Origin: Verrucomicrobiota bacterium
GTDB taxonomy: Bacteria > Verrucomicrobiota > Verrucomicrobiia > Verrucomicrobiales > DEV007
DNA: 64,000 nt
Direction of reading: 5' to 3'
Assembly: GCA_018970725.1 (NCBI GenBank)
Contig: JAGWVU010000003.1
Coordinates: forward strand, 1-64,000
Shown: piece by piece, positions 26,304 to 34,832 of the stretch
Layout: every line of letters begins with the position of its first letter
How positions within the stretch are numbered: position 1 is the first letter of the stretch
Translations under genes and position numbers: made by a program
Notes under the pieces: generated by a model
What the model saw: the letters and a program-made list of their open reading frames with translations, nothing else
Told to the model about the DNA's origin: nothing
Database searches by the model: none

Positions 26304-27296
26304 ATGCCTACCAAGACACTCCAATTCGAGAACCCGCGGTTTTTGCAGTCGCTCTTTGCGAACGATGTGGGGTTGCTCAAGCGGTTGCAGGAGGTGGTCG
26401 ATGTCAAGCTGACGACCCGTGACGGTTGGGTCCGGCTGGAGGGGGAGGCGGAAGCGGTGCGGCGGGCGGAGCAAGTGTTCCGGCACTTGGAAAACGCTCG
26501 GCGCAAGGGGCTCGACATCAGTCCGCAGACCTTTCATTACGTGGTGGAAAGTTCCGCCGGGGCGGAGGAGGAGCCGAGTTTGGCGGACCTCGCGGAAGTG
26601 CAGATTCTGGCTCCGCCCTCGCGGCGACCGGTGGTGCCGAAGACGGCGGGTCAGTTGCGTTACGTGGAGGCCATGCTAAAGCATGAGGTCGTTTTCGGGA
26701 TCGGTCCTGCGGGAACCGGGAAAACATTTTTGGCGGTGGCCAGCGCCTTGCAGGCGTTGAAAAACAAGCGGGTGGAACGGATCGTCCTCGCGCGCCCGGC
26801 GGTGGAAGCGGGGGAGGCCTTGGGATTCCTCCCTGGAGATTTGAAGGACAAGGTCTTCCCCTACTTGCGTCCGCTCTACGACGCCATTTCCGAGATGGTC
26901 TCCCCGGCCGAGGTGGAGCGTTGGATGGAACGGGAGATCATCGAGATCGCGCCGTTGGCCTACATGCGGGGACGGACTTTGAACCGGGCCTTCATCATCC
27001 TGGACGAAGCGCAGAACACGACGCGCGAGCAAATGTTCATGTTTCTCACCCGGATGGGCGAGCACTCGCGCTGCGTGGTGACGGGGGACCCGACCCAAAC
27101 GGATTTGCGCCGCGGTGTGTCCTCCGGGCTGCGGGAGGCGATGCAAGTGCTGGGCGGGGTGGAGGGGGTCGAGTTCTGTCATCTGGAGCAGCGGGACGTG
27201 GTGCGGCATCCGGTGGTGCAGCGCATCATCAGGGCCTATGAGACGCACCGTCGCGAACCGGGCGAGCCGGTGGCCGGTGCGGAGGTCGCGCGTTAA
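26304..27296 (+). CDS. phoH: PhoH-like ATPase
   Basis: A 330-residue PhoH/YbeZ-type ATPase linked to RNA metabolism and ribosome maturation. A short KH-like N-terminal part (about 1-100) precedes the ATPase with Walker A GPAGTGKT at 134-141 and Walker B-type FIILDEAQN. The run phoH, HD membrane protein, ybeY is a conserved gene order in many bacteria, which supports the call. Confidence 0.95.
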   Translation: MPTKTLQFENPRFLQSLFANDVGLLKRLQEVVDVKLTTRDGWVRLEGEAEAVRRAEQVFRHLENARRKGLDISPQTFHYVVESSAGAEEEPSLADLAEVQILAPPSRRPVVPKTAGQLRYVEAMLKHEVVFGIGPAGTGKTFLAVASALQALKNKRVERIVLARPAVEAGEALGFLPGDLKDKVFPYLRPLYDAISEMVSPAEVERWMEREIIEIAPLAYMRGRTLNRAFIILDEAQNTTREQMFMFLTRMGEHSRCVVTGDPTQTDLRRGVSSGLREAMQVLGGVEGVEFCHLEQRDVVRHPVVQRIIRAYETHRREPGEPVAGAEVAR

Positions 27297-27358
27297 ATCC
27301 GGGGAGGGGTAGGTCCCGGGGGGCGACGGGAACTTTTGCATTCCCGCCGGAATCGGCT

Positions 27359-29065
27359 ATGATGAGCCATTTCGAACACGAGGTGAACATCTTCGATCTC
27401 TACTCCCGGCTCAAGCTGGAGCGTCAGGGCCTTTCCAGCGGCAAGCGAAGGCGCAAGGTGCGGGACAGTGGATTCCTCGTGGATCTGGAGGACGCGCTTT
27501 GGGCGAAGGTCGCGTTGTTCGGGCTGTTTGCGGTGGGCAGCATTCTCTTCCTGTTTTTGGCGAGGGCGGAGGACGCGTTGTTTCACGACCGGGCTCTGGA
27601 ATCGGTGTTGTTGATTGGAAGTTTGATGGTGACGCTGGCGATCCAGTTTTCGGTAAGTCATTCGGTGGCGTTCGCCAGCAACCGGAGCGTCCTGCTGACG
27701 CTGGCTGCGATTTTCCTGCACTTGGTGTTGCTGAAGGTTTCGTTCGCGCCGGTCCGCTCGGAGGCCTTGCCCGAGGCTTTCCGGTTCGTGTTGCCGACCT
27801 ATGCGGTGGCGCCGATGGCGATCTCGCTTTTGTTGGGGCGGAGCCACGGGGCCTTTGTGGCCTTGTATGTCAGCTTGTTGGGCGCCTTGTTGGTGAGTGC
27901 GGACAAGGCGTATGAGTTCACCGTGCTGAGCTTGGTGTCGGGATTCGTCGCGGTGTATCTGACCCATCAGTTGCGGAGACGGGGCAGTCTCATTGCGGCG
28001 GGCTTGTTCGTGGGGTTGGCCACCGGGTTCATGGCTTTGGCCACGGGGCAGATCGTGATTGAACCGGAGGGTTGGCGGGCGGGCCTGCTCCAACTCACGA
28101 CGGCGGTTCTGGTGGGGCTGGGGACGGCGATGGTGGTGAGCGGAGGCTTGCCTTTTCTGGAGGGATGGTTCCGGATCACGACGGAGTTTTCCTGGTTGGA
28201 GTTGTCGGATTTGAACCATCCTCTGCTGCGCCGGATGAATTATGAGGCGCCCGGGACCCATCACCACAGCATGATGGTGGCGCAACTGGCCGAACGTGCG
28301 GCGGAGGCGGTGGGAGCCAACCCGACCATGTGCCGGGCTTGCGCCTACTTCCATGATATCGGGAAACTGAACAAGCCTCAGTATTTCATCGAGAACACCA
28401 GTTCCCATGCGAATCCGCACGATGACTTGACGCCGACGATGAGCGCCCTCGTGATTCTGGCCCACGTCAAAGACGGAGTGGACTTGGCCTTGAAACACGG
28501 GCTCAACAAGGAGATCATCAACGTGATCCGGGAGCATCACGGCACCTCGGTGATTCATTATTTTTACCATCGGGCGATGGAGCAGAAGGCCCGGATCGAG
28601 GAGCTCGTCGCGCAGGGCAAGGCGGCGGAGGAGGATATCCCGGCGGTGAACGAGTCCGATTTTCGCTACCCCGGACCGAGGCCGAGCAGCCGGGAGAGCG
28701 CGATCATCTCGTTGGCGGATGCGGTGGAAAGCACCTCCCGCTCCCTGGCAAAGCCGACCCCGGCGAAGATCAATCAGATGATCAACGAGATCACGGAGAG
28801 GAAGTTGGGAGACGGCCAATTCGACGACTGTGACCTGACCCTTGGCGATCTCAGCAAGATCCGCAAAAGCTTTTACGCCACGCTGTGCGGGGTCATGCAC
28901 AACCGCATTCCTTATCCAGGGGAGCCGATGATCAAGAAAAAGAGAATCGATCCGGAAAAGGCCCGTGAGAGATCATCGAGCGGTGCCAAGTCCGCAGGAG
29001 CCGCCGTCCCGGCCTTGGAGCCGGCAGCCCGTTTGTCCACCTCCTCTTCTCCGGTCGAATCGTGA
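27359..29065 (+). CDS. PgpH-like HD-domain membrane phosphohydrolase (probable c-di-AMP phosphodiesterase), short form
   Basis: 568 residues. A basic cytosolic N-terminus (~45) is followed by about eight membrane helices (about 48-270) and a cytosolic HD domain with the HDIGK motif at 332-336 and the second conserved block IREHHGTSVIHYFYHRA. In other phyla the gene between phoH and ybeY encodes the 7TM-HD protein PgpH, which degrades c-di-AMP. This copy lacks the large extracytoplasmic domain of PgpH. The substrate is inferred from family and context. The last ~30 residues are Ser/Ala-rich and look disordered. Its stop overlaps the ybeY start (GTGA). Confidence 0.87.
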   Translation: MMSHFEHEVNIFDLYSRLKLERQGLSSGKRRRKVRDSGFLVDLEDALWAKVALFGLFAVGSILFLFLARAEDALFHDRALESVLLIGSLMVTLAIQFSVSHSVAFASNRSVLLTLAAIFLHLVLLKVSFAPVRSEALPEAFRFVLPTYAVAPMAISLLLGRSHGAFVALYVSLLGALLVSADKAYEFTVLSLVSGFVAVYLTHQLRRRGSLIAAGLFVGLATGFMALATGQIVIEPEGWRAGLLQLTTAVLVGLGTAMVVSGGLPFLEGWFRITTEFSWLELSDLNHPLLRRMNYEAPGTHHHSMMVAQLAERAAEAVGANPTMCRACAYFHDIGKLNKPQYFIENTSSHANPHDDLTPTMSALVILAHVKDGVDLALKHGLNKEIINVIREHHGTSVIHYFYHRAMEQKARIEELVAQGKAAEEDIPAVNESDFRYPGPRPSSRESAIISLADAVESTSRSLAKPTPAKINQMINEITERKLGDGQFDDCDLTLGDLSKIRKSFYATLCGVMHNRIPYPGEPMIKKKRIDPEKARERSSSGAKSAGAAVPALEPAARLSTSSSPVES

Positions 29066-29520
29066 GCGCTCCTCCGTTACCCGGCCTCTGGATTGAGAAC
29101 TGTCAGGAGGATCGCCCGGTTGATTTGTCCCGCCTCGAGGCGGTCGCGGGCCCGGCCTTGCGGGAAGTGTGGAGTCGGACCGGAGCGATGGCTGCCCCGG
29201 GGGCCATGCCAATGGAGGAGTTGGAGGTTTCCTTGGTGGGAGAGGAGGAAATTTGCAGGCTCCACGAAGAGTTTCTCAACGATTCCTCCCCGACGGATGT
29301 GATCACCTTTGAGCACGGGGAGCTGATCATCGGGGTGGAGGCAGCGGTGATTGAGGCGGCGGCACGGAATTGGCCGCTGGAGCGGGAGCTTTTGCTCTAT
29401 GTGATCCACGGGCTGTTGCACCTCCGGGGATGGAACGATGAGGAGCCCGGGGAGGCGGAGCGGATGCGGCGGCTTCAGGAGGAGATTCTTGATTCCGTGT
29501 GGCCTCATGGAGGGGGCTAA
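29062..29520 (+). CDS. ybeY: Endoribonuclease YbeY (16S rRNA maturation factor)
   Basis: 152 residues. Metal-dependent RNase for 16S rRNA 3'-end maturation. It has the PTDVITFEHGELIIG block and the zinc motif HGLLHLRGWND. The first two ligands are His116 and His120. The third position of the usual HGxLHLxGYDH motif is Asp126 and not His. Similar replacements occur in some Bacteroidetes YbeY proteins, so it is not necessarily inactive. The GTG start overlaps the upstream stop by four bases. It lies downstream of phoH and the HD gene, the standard order. Confidence 0.92.
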   Translation: MSAPPLPGLWIENCQEDRPVDLSRLEAVAGPALREVWSRTGAMAAPGAMPMEELEVSLVGEEEICRLHEEFLNDSSPTDVITFEHGELIIGVEAAVIEAAARNWPLERELLLYVIHGLLHLRGWNDEEPGEAERMRRLQEEILDSVWPHGGG

Positions 29521-29529
29521 GACGAGAGG

Positions 29530-30153
29530 ATGCGCGTTTATCGACCAGAACCGGAACCCGGGGACGAGCCGGCGATTTATCTGGCCAGGGAGGATTTGCC
29601 CGGCGAGATCTGGCGGGGAGTGGAAATCGCCCTTTCGGGCTTCGTGCCGACGGAGCGGCTCTTTTTCGAGGGGGGCGAGGGCGAGTGGGAAGGTTGGTGT
29701 GCCCGGGATTTCGGCGGGGGAATGGCTCCGAAGATCATTGCGGCGCGCGAGATGGCGACGCGCGGGGTGAAAGAGTGGGCGTTGGTGGACGGGGAGTTCG
29801 GTGCAGGCCGGGGCGGGCTGGAGGCCGCGTCGCGGAGTTTGCGGGCGGGGCGGGCGCTGGCGCAACGGCACAATGGAGCCCGGCAGTTTCAAATGCAGGA
29901 GAGGTTGCGCCGGAGTCTGGAGGGTGACCCTGTGGCGGGGCACGCGGCCACGGTGGTGGCGTTTCTTTCCGCCCAGTTCAACGTGGCCACCACGGCGTGC
30001 CTCGTGGCTTGTCTGTTTCTGGAGTGGCGGGCCGCCTTTCCCCGGAGACCGGAACAAGCCTTCGGCCTGATGACCCCGAGGCTCGGGGAACTGCTGCCGA
30101 TATGGCTTGGATCCCGCGTCTTTCCCGCTTTGCAATCGCCCCCGGAAGATTAA
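29530..30153 (+). CDS. Unrecognised protein between ybeY and clpS
   Basis: 207 residues, starting 9 bases after ybeY. I recognise no domain. The N-terminal part is acidic with two Gly-rich stretches (FEGGEGEWEGW, RDFGGGMAPKII). The C-terminal half is rich in Ala and Leu, with a hydrophobic helix (VVAFLSAQFNVATTACLVACLFL) that could be buried or cross a membrane. Composition and reading frame fit a real gene. Its place in a cluster for ribosome maturation and protein turnover is the only functional hint. It does not carry the conserved leucyl/phenylalanyl-tRNA-protein transferase (Aat) motifs that a gene next to clpS might suggest. Confidence 0.65.
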   Translation: MRVYRPEPEPGDEPAIYLAREDLPGEIWRGVEIALSGFVPTERLFFEGGEGEWEGWCARDFGGGMAPKIIAAREMATRGVKEWALVDGEFGAGRGGLEAASRSLRAGRALAQRHNGARQFQMQERLRRSLEGDPVAGHAATVVAFLSAQFNVATTACLVACLFLEWRAAFPRRPEQAFGLMTPRLGELLPIWLGSRVFPALQSPPED

Positions 30154-30168
30154 ACTAAAAGGACTGCG

Positions 30169-30462
30169 ATGCCGCTGACTACCGACGATCCGGACGTAAA
30201 GATGGAGGAGAAGGAGGGGACCGATCTCGACTCTCCGTGGAACGTGGTGCTTTACGATGACCCGGTCAACTTCATGGGATTCGTGACCATAGTGCTGCGT
30301 CGCGTCTTCGGATATTCGGAGGCCAAGGCGGAAGAGCTCATGTTGCAGGTGCATCATGAGGGCAAATCCGTGGTGTGGACGGGGGTGCGGGAGCAAGCGG
30401 AGCTTTACGCGCAGCAGTTGCAAGCCCACCGGCTGTTGGCCTCGATGCAACGGGCGAATTGA
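30169..30462 (+). CDS. clpS: ATP-dependent Clp protease adaptor ClpS
   Basis: 97 residues. Delivers N-degron substrates to ClpA/ClpC. The core WNVVLYDDPVNFMGFVTIVL contains the conserved Asp/Asn substrate-pocket residues. VHHEGKSVVWTG and AELYAQQL complete the fold. No clpA or clpC gene is in view. The next gene encodes a DUF2017-like protein, a pairing also known from Actinobacteria. Confidence 0.95.
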   Translation: MPLTTDDPDVKMEEKEGTDLDSPWNVVLYDDPVNFMGFVTIVLRRVFGYSEAKAEELMLQVHHEGKSVVWTGVREQAELYAQQLQAHRLLASMQRAN

Positions 30463-30482
30463 GGCGGGCGGCCAGTCAGGCG

Positions 30483-30995
30483 ATGCGAGTGGAACTGGAA
30501 AAAAAGGCTTGGATCCTCGACGAGATCGGGGAGGTGGAGTGGTTCATGCTGTCCCAGCTGCCGGAGTCCGCCGATTTCAACCGTTCGGAAAAGGCACGCC
30601 GTCGGATCCTGCCCGAGGTTTGCGATGACGAGGACGTGGCCGCGGACTGGCGGGACTACGCCCGGCCGGAATTGGAAGCGCGGTTCCGGGATGAAATCAG
30701 AGTGGTGGCCTCGGACTTGCGTCGGGTGGAGGAACTCTTGAAGAAAGGGAAGTCGGGGAGTCAGTTCCGGCTCAAGGTTCCGGTCGAGCATGCGGAAACA
30801 TGGTATGGCGTGCTCAACCAGGCCCGGCTGATTCTCAACGAGGAGCACGAGGTGGTCGAAACCGAGGTTAGCCTGATGTCAGGGGAGCTGGTTCCGACCG
30901 CGATCGAAGAGCAGCAATGGCTGATCATGGTGCAGTACCGGATCTACGGAGCCCTACAGGAGTTTTTGTTGACTCACCTGATGGAATCGCCCTGA
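30483..30995 (+). CDS. DUF2017-like protein, ClpS neighbour
   Basis: 170 residues, all-alpha in appearance, with conserved-looking segments RVVASDLRRVEELL, YGVLNQARLIL and RIYGALQEFLLTHLM. The layout resembles the DUF2017 family found directly after clpS in Actinobacteria; no function is known. The ATG at 30483 is the first start outside clpS. It ends three bases before the convergent barrel gene. Confidence 0.65.
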   Translation: MRVELEKKAWILDEIGEVEWFMLSQLPESADFNRSEKARRRILPEVCDDEDVAADWRDYARPELEARFRDEIRVVASDLRRVEELLKKGKSGSQFRLKVPVEHAETWYGVLNQARLILNEEHEVVETEVSLMSGELVPTAIEEQQWLIMVQYRIYGALQEFLLTHLMESP

Positions 30996-30998
30996 AGG

Positions 30999-32186
30999 TC
31001 ACTCGAAGGTAAAGCCGAAGCCGGCACGGCCTTCCCAGGACGAGGCGTCGATCTCCACGTTGGCCATGCCGGCGGAAACGGTTACGGGGTCCACCCAGCG
31101 GTAGGAGCCTCTGGTTTCAAGAAAGACGCGGCCGTCCGGTGTCAGGGGGAGACGGGCGGCCAACCCGGTGAAAAGACCCAGTTTGAAAGGCGTGCCGGAG
31201 TCTTGCCAGCTGTGTTGGAAAGCAGGTGCGGTCCGACCTGTCTCATACCACGCGAGTTGGGATTTCAGGTTGTATTGGAGAATGTTGAAGGTGAGGCCGC
31301 CTTCCCAGGAGAGATCGACCGGGCCCGCCTCGCGGGTGAAGCGCAGCCCGAAAGGAATCTCGTTCAAACTCACCTCCAAATCCGCCCGGCCCACCGCATA
31401 AAAACTGGGTGAGGACGCCCGGGTGGTGTCCGTCAGGGTCTTGGGGGAGCGATAGCCGGTTCCGAAAAAGGCGGGAACGGCGGTCGGGTTGTAGACGATG
31501 AATTGTTCGAATCCGTCGATGGTGCCGGGAATCGCGAGAGGCAGTGACGGGTCGGCCACATAGTCGTAAAGAAAGGTGTATTCCGTCCTCGCCTCGAACA
31601 CCTCCGCGACGCGAACGTGTCCGGTGTTGGTTCCGCTCTTGAGAAAGGTCCAACCGCTCACGAAGTCCACCCGGATGTCCGTGCCTTCTAAAGAGCCGAG
31701 ATGGTAGCCCAGTTCCAAGCTCGGGTTTGCCGTGGTGGCGGGTGACATCTGGCTGACGCCGACATTAGACGGGTAGCTGTAGCCGGTGCTTGAGAAGGAG
31801 AGCGTCCGGGCCAGATTTCCGTTGGCGTCCGCGCCGGGGGCGAGCGGGCGGATCTGGCCGGGGTCGTCGACGCGCCCTTCGGCCCCGAATCCGGTGAAGT
31901 TCGGGTTGTCGCCCCCGACCGCGCCGTTTCGGTAGACGCGGGGTTTGCCGGTGCCGTCGAAAGTGGTCAGGCTGCCGACGTTGGGGCGGCGGGGGAAGAG
32001 ATCGCCCCAATCGAGAGACTCGTGGTGGCTGTAGCCGAGTTTGAAACTCGGGGTAAGGGCGCGCACGCTGACGCCGGAGGAAAAAAACCAACGGGGTTCC
32101 TCGGGAGCCGCCGAGACCGAAGAGACGGTCAGAACCACGGCGAGCGTGGCGACCGTGAGAACGAAACGGAGGCGGTCGACCTTCAT
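30999..32186 (-). CDS. Possible outer-membrane beta-barrel protein
   Basis: 395 residues with a signal peptide (LRFVLTVATLAVVLTVSSVSAA). Alternating aromatic/hydrophobic strands end in a terminal phenylalanine (EGRAGFGFTFE), a pattern of outer-membrane barrels, although the last residue is Glu. Repeated strand-like units such as PSLELGYHLGSLEGTDIRVDF and FLETRGSYRWVDPV support a barrel. The role is unknown. It is last on the minus strand after the Bat operon and the PQQ-type protein, 54 bases downstream of the latter. Confidence 0.65.
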   Translation of the reverse strand: MKVDRLRFVLTVATLAVVLTVSSVSAAPEEPRWFFSSGVSVRALTPSFKLGYSHHESLDWGDLFPRRPNVGSLTTFDGTGKPRVYRNGAVGGDNPNFTGFGAEGRVDDPGQIRPLAPGADANGNLARTLSFSSTGYSYPSNVGVSQMSPATTANPSLELGYHLGSLEGTDIRVDFVSGWTFLKSGTNTGHVRVAEVFEARTEYTFLYDYVADPSLPLAIPGTIDGFEQFIVYNPTAVPAFFGTGYRSPKTLTDTTRASSPSFYAVGRADLEVSLNEIPFGLRFTREAGPVDLSWEGGLTFNILQYNLKSQLAWYETGRTAPAFQHSWQDSGTPFKLGLFTGLAARLPLTPDGRVFLETRGSYRWVDPVTVSAGMANVEIDASSWEGRAGFGFTFE

Positions 32187-32240
32187 GGGAGAGTCATCCA
32201 ATCAGGCCTCCCGGGCTGCGTCAATCTCTTCTTGCGCGAC

Positions 32241-33578
32241 TCAGCTTTTGCCGATGCGGTAAAGCGCGTGTTCGGTGCGCAGGTAGAGGGACTTTCCGAC
32301 CGGGACCGGCGAGGCCATGAGAGCGCCCTCGAGTTGGTTTTCCGCGAGCACCTCGCAGCTTTTGCCGGGCTTCAGAACATGGGTCTTGCCCTCTTGGGTC
32401 ACGACGTAGATCTTTCCGTCCGCGGCGACGGGTGAGGCGGACACATTGCCCCCGCCTCCCAGCCTCTCCTGCCAGTGCACCTGACCGGTGCGGGCGTCCA
32501 CGCAGGTGGCCACGGCCCGATCGTCGACGAGGTAGATTTCCTCATCGATGAGCAACGGGGAAGGTTGGTTCGGCATGGACCGGGTCAGTTCCCAAACCTG
32601 CTTGGGGGCCTGTCTGCCGTCATAGGTGAAAGCGAGCAACTTGCTCTTCATGAAGCAGGTGGGGACAAAGAGCATCCCATGACCGGTCACCGGTCTGGAG
32701 ACGTTGGAAAAGCCGAGGTGCCCGTAGCTGACCTTCCAGCGTTCCCGTCCGCTCGCCGGATCATAGGCGTAAAGCCAGTCGGCGGCCGGAGAAATCAGTT
32801 CGGTCGATCCGTCCGGCAACGGAAAGAAAAGCGGCGTGGCGTAGCTTTTGCGCAGTTGGGGATTGTCCGAAAGCTTGCCGGTGCGCGCCGTTTTCCAGAC
32901 GATATGGCCGTCAGCTGTATCCAAGGCGGCGATGAACTGGCGGTCGCTTCCATCGAGGTGAAAGATCAGTTTGTCCTTCCAGACGACCGGTGAACTTCCG
33001 GGGCCGTTCTCGTGCATGACGACAAGCCCGGGGTCGAGGTTGGTCCAGAGAACCTTGCCCGAAGCGGCATCGAGTGCGGCGGTTCCATAAGCGCCGAAGT
33101 GGGCGAAGACCTTTCCGTCGGCGATGACCGGGGTGGGAGATGCATAGCTGTTGAGCTTGTGAACCCACTGGGGCTTCTCTTGTTTGATGAGGGGAACGTC
33201 GTGGATGATCGTCCCGGTGTTCCGGTCCAGGCAGAGGGCGTGGAGCCAGACCTTCTCGAGAAGTGTCAGTGGTTGGCCGCCGGTGTTCTCAGCAAGGCGC
33301 GCCTTGGCATCCTCCGGTGCGGCGGGGGTTTCCAAGGCGGTGGTCAGCCAGATGCGGTCGCCCTCGATCACCGGGGTGGAATGGCCCCGGCCGGGGAGGG
33401 GCGTCTTCCAAGCGACGTTTTCGGTCTCCGACCAAGTCAAGGGCAGCCCGGAAGCGGCGGGGGCCTGTCCCTGCTGGCCCGGACCACGCCATTCCGGCCA
33501 ATCGGCCGCGCGCGCCGTGCCGGAGGTCAGCAACAAGAGAAAGGCAAGCGAGTGGCGGAGGTTGATGCAAAGGTTCAT
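32241..33578 (-). CDS. Secreted PQQ-type beta-propeller protein
   Basis: 445 residues: signal peptide (SLAFLLLLTSGTARA) followed directly by ADWPEWRGPGQQG, the usual start of Verrucomicrobial/Planctomycete PQQ-like propellers. Blade repeats follow, such as STPVIEGDRIWLTT, SPTPVIADGKVFAHFG, SSPVVWKDKLIFHLDG and SASPVAADGKIYVVT. There is no quinoprotein dehydrogenase catalytic signature, so it is probably a scaffold or binding propeller, not an enzyme. The ATG at 33578 starts the signal peptide; the frame is open far upstream but lies in other genes. Confidence 0.85.
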   Translation of the reverse strand: MNLCINLRHSLAFLLLLTSGTARAADWPEWRGPGQQGQAPAASGLPLTWSETENVAWKTPLPGRGHSTPVIEGDRIWLTTALETPAAPEDAKARLAENTGGQPLTLLEKVWLHALCLDRNTGTIIHDVPLIKQEKPQWVHKLNSYASPTPVIADGKVFAHFGAYGTAALDAASGKVLWTNLDPGLVVMHENGPGSSPVVWKDKLIFHLDGSDRQFIAALDTADGHIVWKTARTGKLSDNPQLRKSYATPLFFPLPDGSTELISPAADWLYAYDPASGRERWKVSYGHLGFSNVSRPVTGHGMLFVPTCFMKSKLLAFTYDGRQAPKQVWELTRSMPNQPSPLLIDEEIYLVDDRAVATCVDARTGQVHWQERLGGGGNVSASPVAADGKIYVVTQEGKTHVLKPGKSCEVLAENQLEGALMASPVPVGKSLYLRTEHALYRIGKS

Positions 33579-33637
33579 TAGGGGGGGTGCAGGGGCAAAT
33601 CCTTCTGGGATCAATAGGCCCCAACGCGCGGGGAAGG

Positions 33638-34048
33638 TCAACCCCGAGTGGGGACCGGGCCGAAGATGATCTCTGGGGCAACATCTGCTTCGCGGCCCAG
33701 TTTGGCTTCTGGAGGGAGAGCCCCGGCGAGGTGCCGCTCCTGCAAGCTGCCGAAATCCAGTTGCACCGGGGGCAGCCCGCCGCCGCGGTGCAGCGTCCAG
33801 GGTATTGTGGTGAATCGGGCGGGAATGGTCTGGCAACCGGGCGCGTCGCGCCACACCGGGGTATCCGGGGCGATCCGGTCGGTGAGCACGGCGGCCCGGA
33901 GGTCCGCGGCCGTGGCGAACTCGAAGAGGCCGCAGGCCGGATTGACCCAGGTCCACAAGGGACCGGCGGTGGATGAAGGGGAAGCCGGGGACATGGGGCC
34001 GTGACGGGTTGGTGCGGGGAGGTTGCCGATCGGATCGACCAAAGTCAA
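33638..34048 (-). CDS. GYF_2-like (DUF4339) domain protein
   Basis: 136 residues. The central part (PLWTWVNPACGLFEF, then LRAAVLTDRIAPDTPVWRD) resembles the GYF_2 domain that often binds proline-rich partners. It starts 7 bases after the BatE-like gene, so it belongs to the Bat operon. Proline-rich stretches in the BatB-BatC protein could be a partner; this is inference. Met19 is an alternative start. Confidence 0.55.
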   Translation of the reverse strand: MTLVDPIGNLPAPTRHGPMSPASPSSTAGPLWTWVNPACGLFEFATAADLRAAVLTDRIAPDTPVWRDAPGCQTIPARFTTIPWTLHRGGGLPPVQLDFGSLQERHLAGALPPEAKLGREADVAPEIIFGPVPTRG

Positions 34049-34054
34049 GGAGGC

Positions 34055-34831
34055 TCAGGGGGCGAAACGGTAAGGCCAGAGCGCCTCCACTGTTTCTCTT
34101 CCGATCCAGCCGGCGCGGGTGCCGGGGATATGAACGAAGAGCCAAGGGCCCCGCTCGGCGACCACCCGCACCTCCGAGCCGGCCGGAAGGCCGATAATCT
34201 CCTTGGCGTCCGGGAACGGACCTGCCGTGGCTACGACGTTGTTCGTAGTGACGATGAAAAGGCTGGCCGGATCGAGCCGACCCCGGTGGATGAATCCCCC
34301 CGCCGAGGCGAGTCCCGCCAGCAACCCCCCGCCAATCGTGGTGGCGAGGAGGATGCCGCTCCAAGGCTGGCCGGGACGATAGAGGAGGAGAGTGACTCCC
34401 CCGATGAGGATCAACCAGAGCCCCGCGCAGGTCAGGGTGATCCATTGGCTGGCACTCAAGCGCCCCGCGGCGCGCTCCACACCGGTGTCGGAGAACTCGA
34501 GGAACTCCAGTTTGCGCTGGATCAGGCGCAAGTTCTGCGAGGCCTCGGCCATGCCCGGATCGAGCAACTCGGCCCTGCGATAGGCGAGGCACGCCTCGCC
34601 GAGCCTGCCGAGGCGGAAGTTCGTGTTCCCCAGGTTGAAAAGGACTTCGCGCGAGAGAGCGGTCTTGAGCATTGCCTCGTAAGCTTCGCGCGCCTTTTCG
34701 AACTCCTCCGCTTCGTAGAGCGCGTTCGCCGAATCGAAGGACGATTCCGGCTCGGCGAGGGCCGCTCCGTGGGGCAGGAGGGCGCACGCGGCGGTGACGG
34801 CGGCGATGGAAAAAAGGGCGGAGTGGCGCAT
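34055..34831 (-). CDS. BatE-like TPR and SH3-domain membrane protein
   Basis: 258 residues. After a signal peptide come TPR units (NALYEAEEFEKAREAYEAML, LFNLGNTNFRLGRLGEACLAYRRAELL). One or two membrane helices follow (about 128-180, LTCAGLWLILIGGVTLLLY and GILLATTIGGGLLAGLASAGG). A C-terminal bacterial SH3 domain (VVATAGPFPDAKEIIGLPAGSEVRVV) closes the protein. This layout is BatE. It follows batD by one base. Confidence 0.83.
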   Translation of the reverse strand: MRHSALFSIAAVTAACALLPHGAALAEPESSFDSANALYEAEEFEKAREAYEAMLKTALSREVLFNLGNTNFRLGRLGEACLAYRRAELLDPGMAEASQNLRLIQRKLEFLEFSDTGVERAAGRLSASQWITLTCAGLWLILIGGVTLLLYRPGQPWSGILLATTIGGGLLAGLASAGGFIHRGRLDPASLFIVTTNNVVATAGPFPDAKEIIGLPAGSEVRVVAERGPWLFVHIPGTRAGWIGRETVEALWPYRFAP

Positions 34832-34832
34832 G

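Noticed and set aside
27293-28900. Long minus-strand frame (535 codons) opposite the HD membrane protein
   Set aside because: His/Gln/Arg-rich shadow. The plus strand encodes membrane helices and an HDIGK motif in the conserved phoH-ybeY context.
29530-30153. Leucyl/phenylalanyl-tRNA-protein transferase (aat), suggested by the clpS neighbour
   Set aside because: The Aat signature around the WWSP-type motif is absent, and the rest of the protein does not fit.
33579-34787. N-terminal extension of the PQQ-type protein (about 400 residues)
   Set aside because: The frame is open but Arg/Pro-rich and lies across two better-supported genes. The signal peptide starts at 33578.
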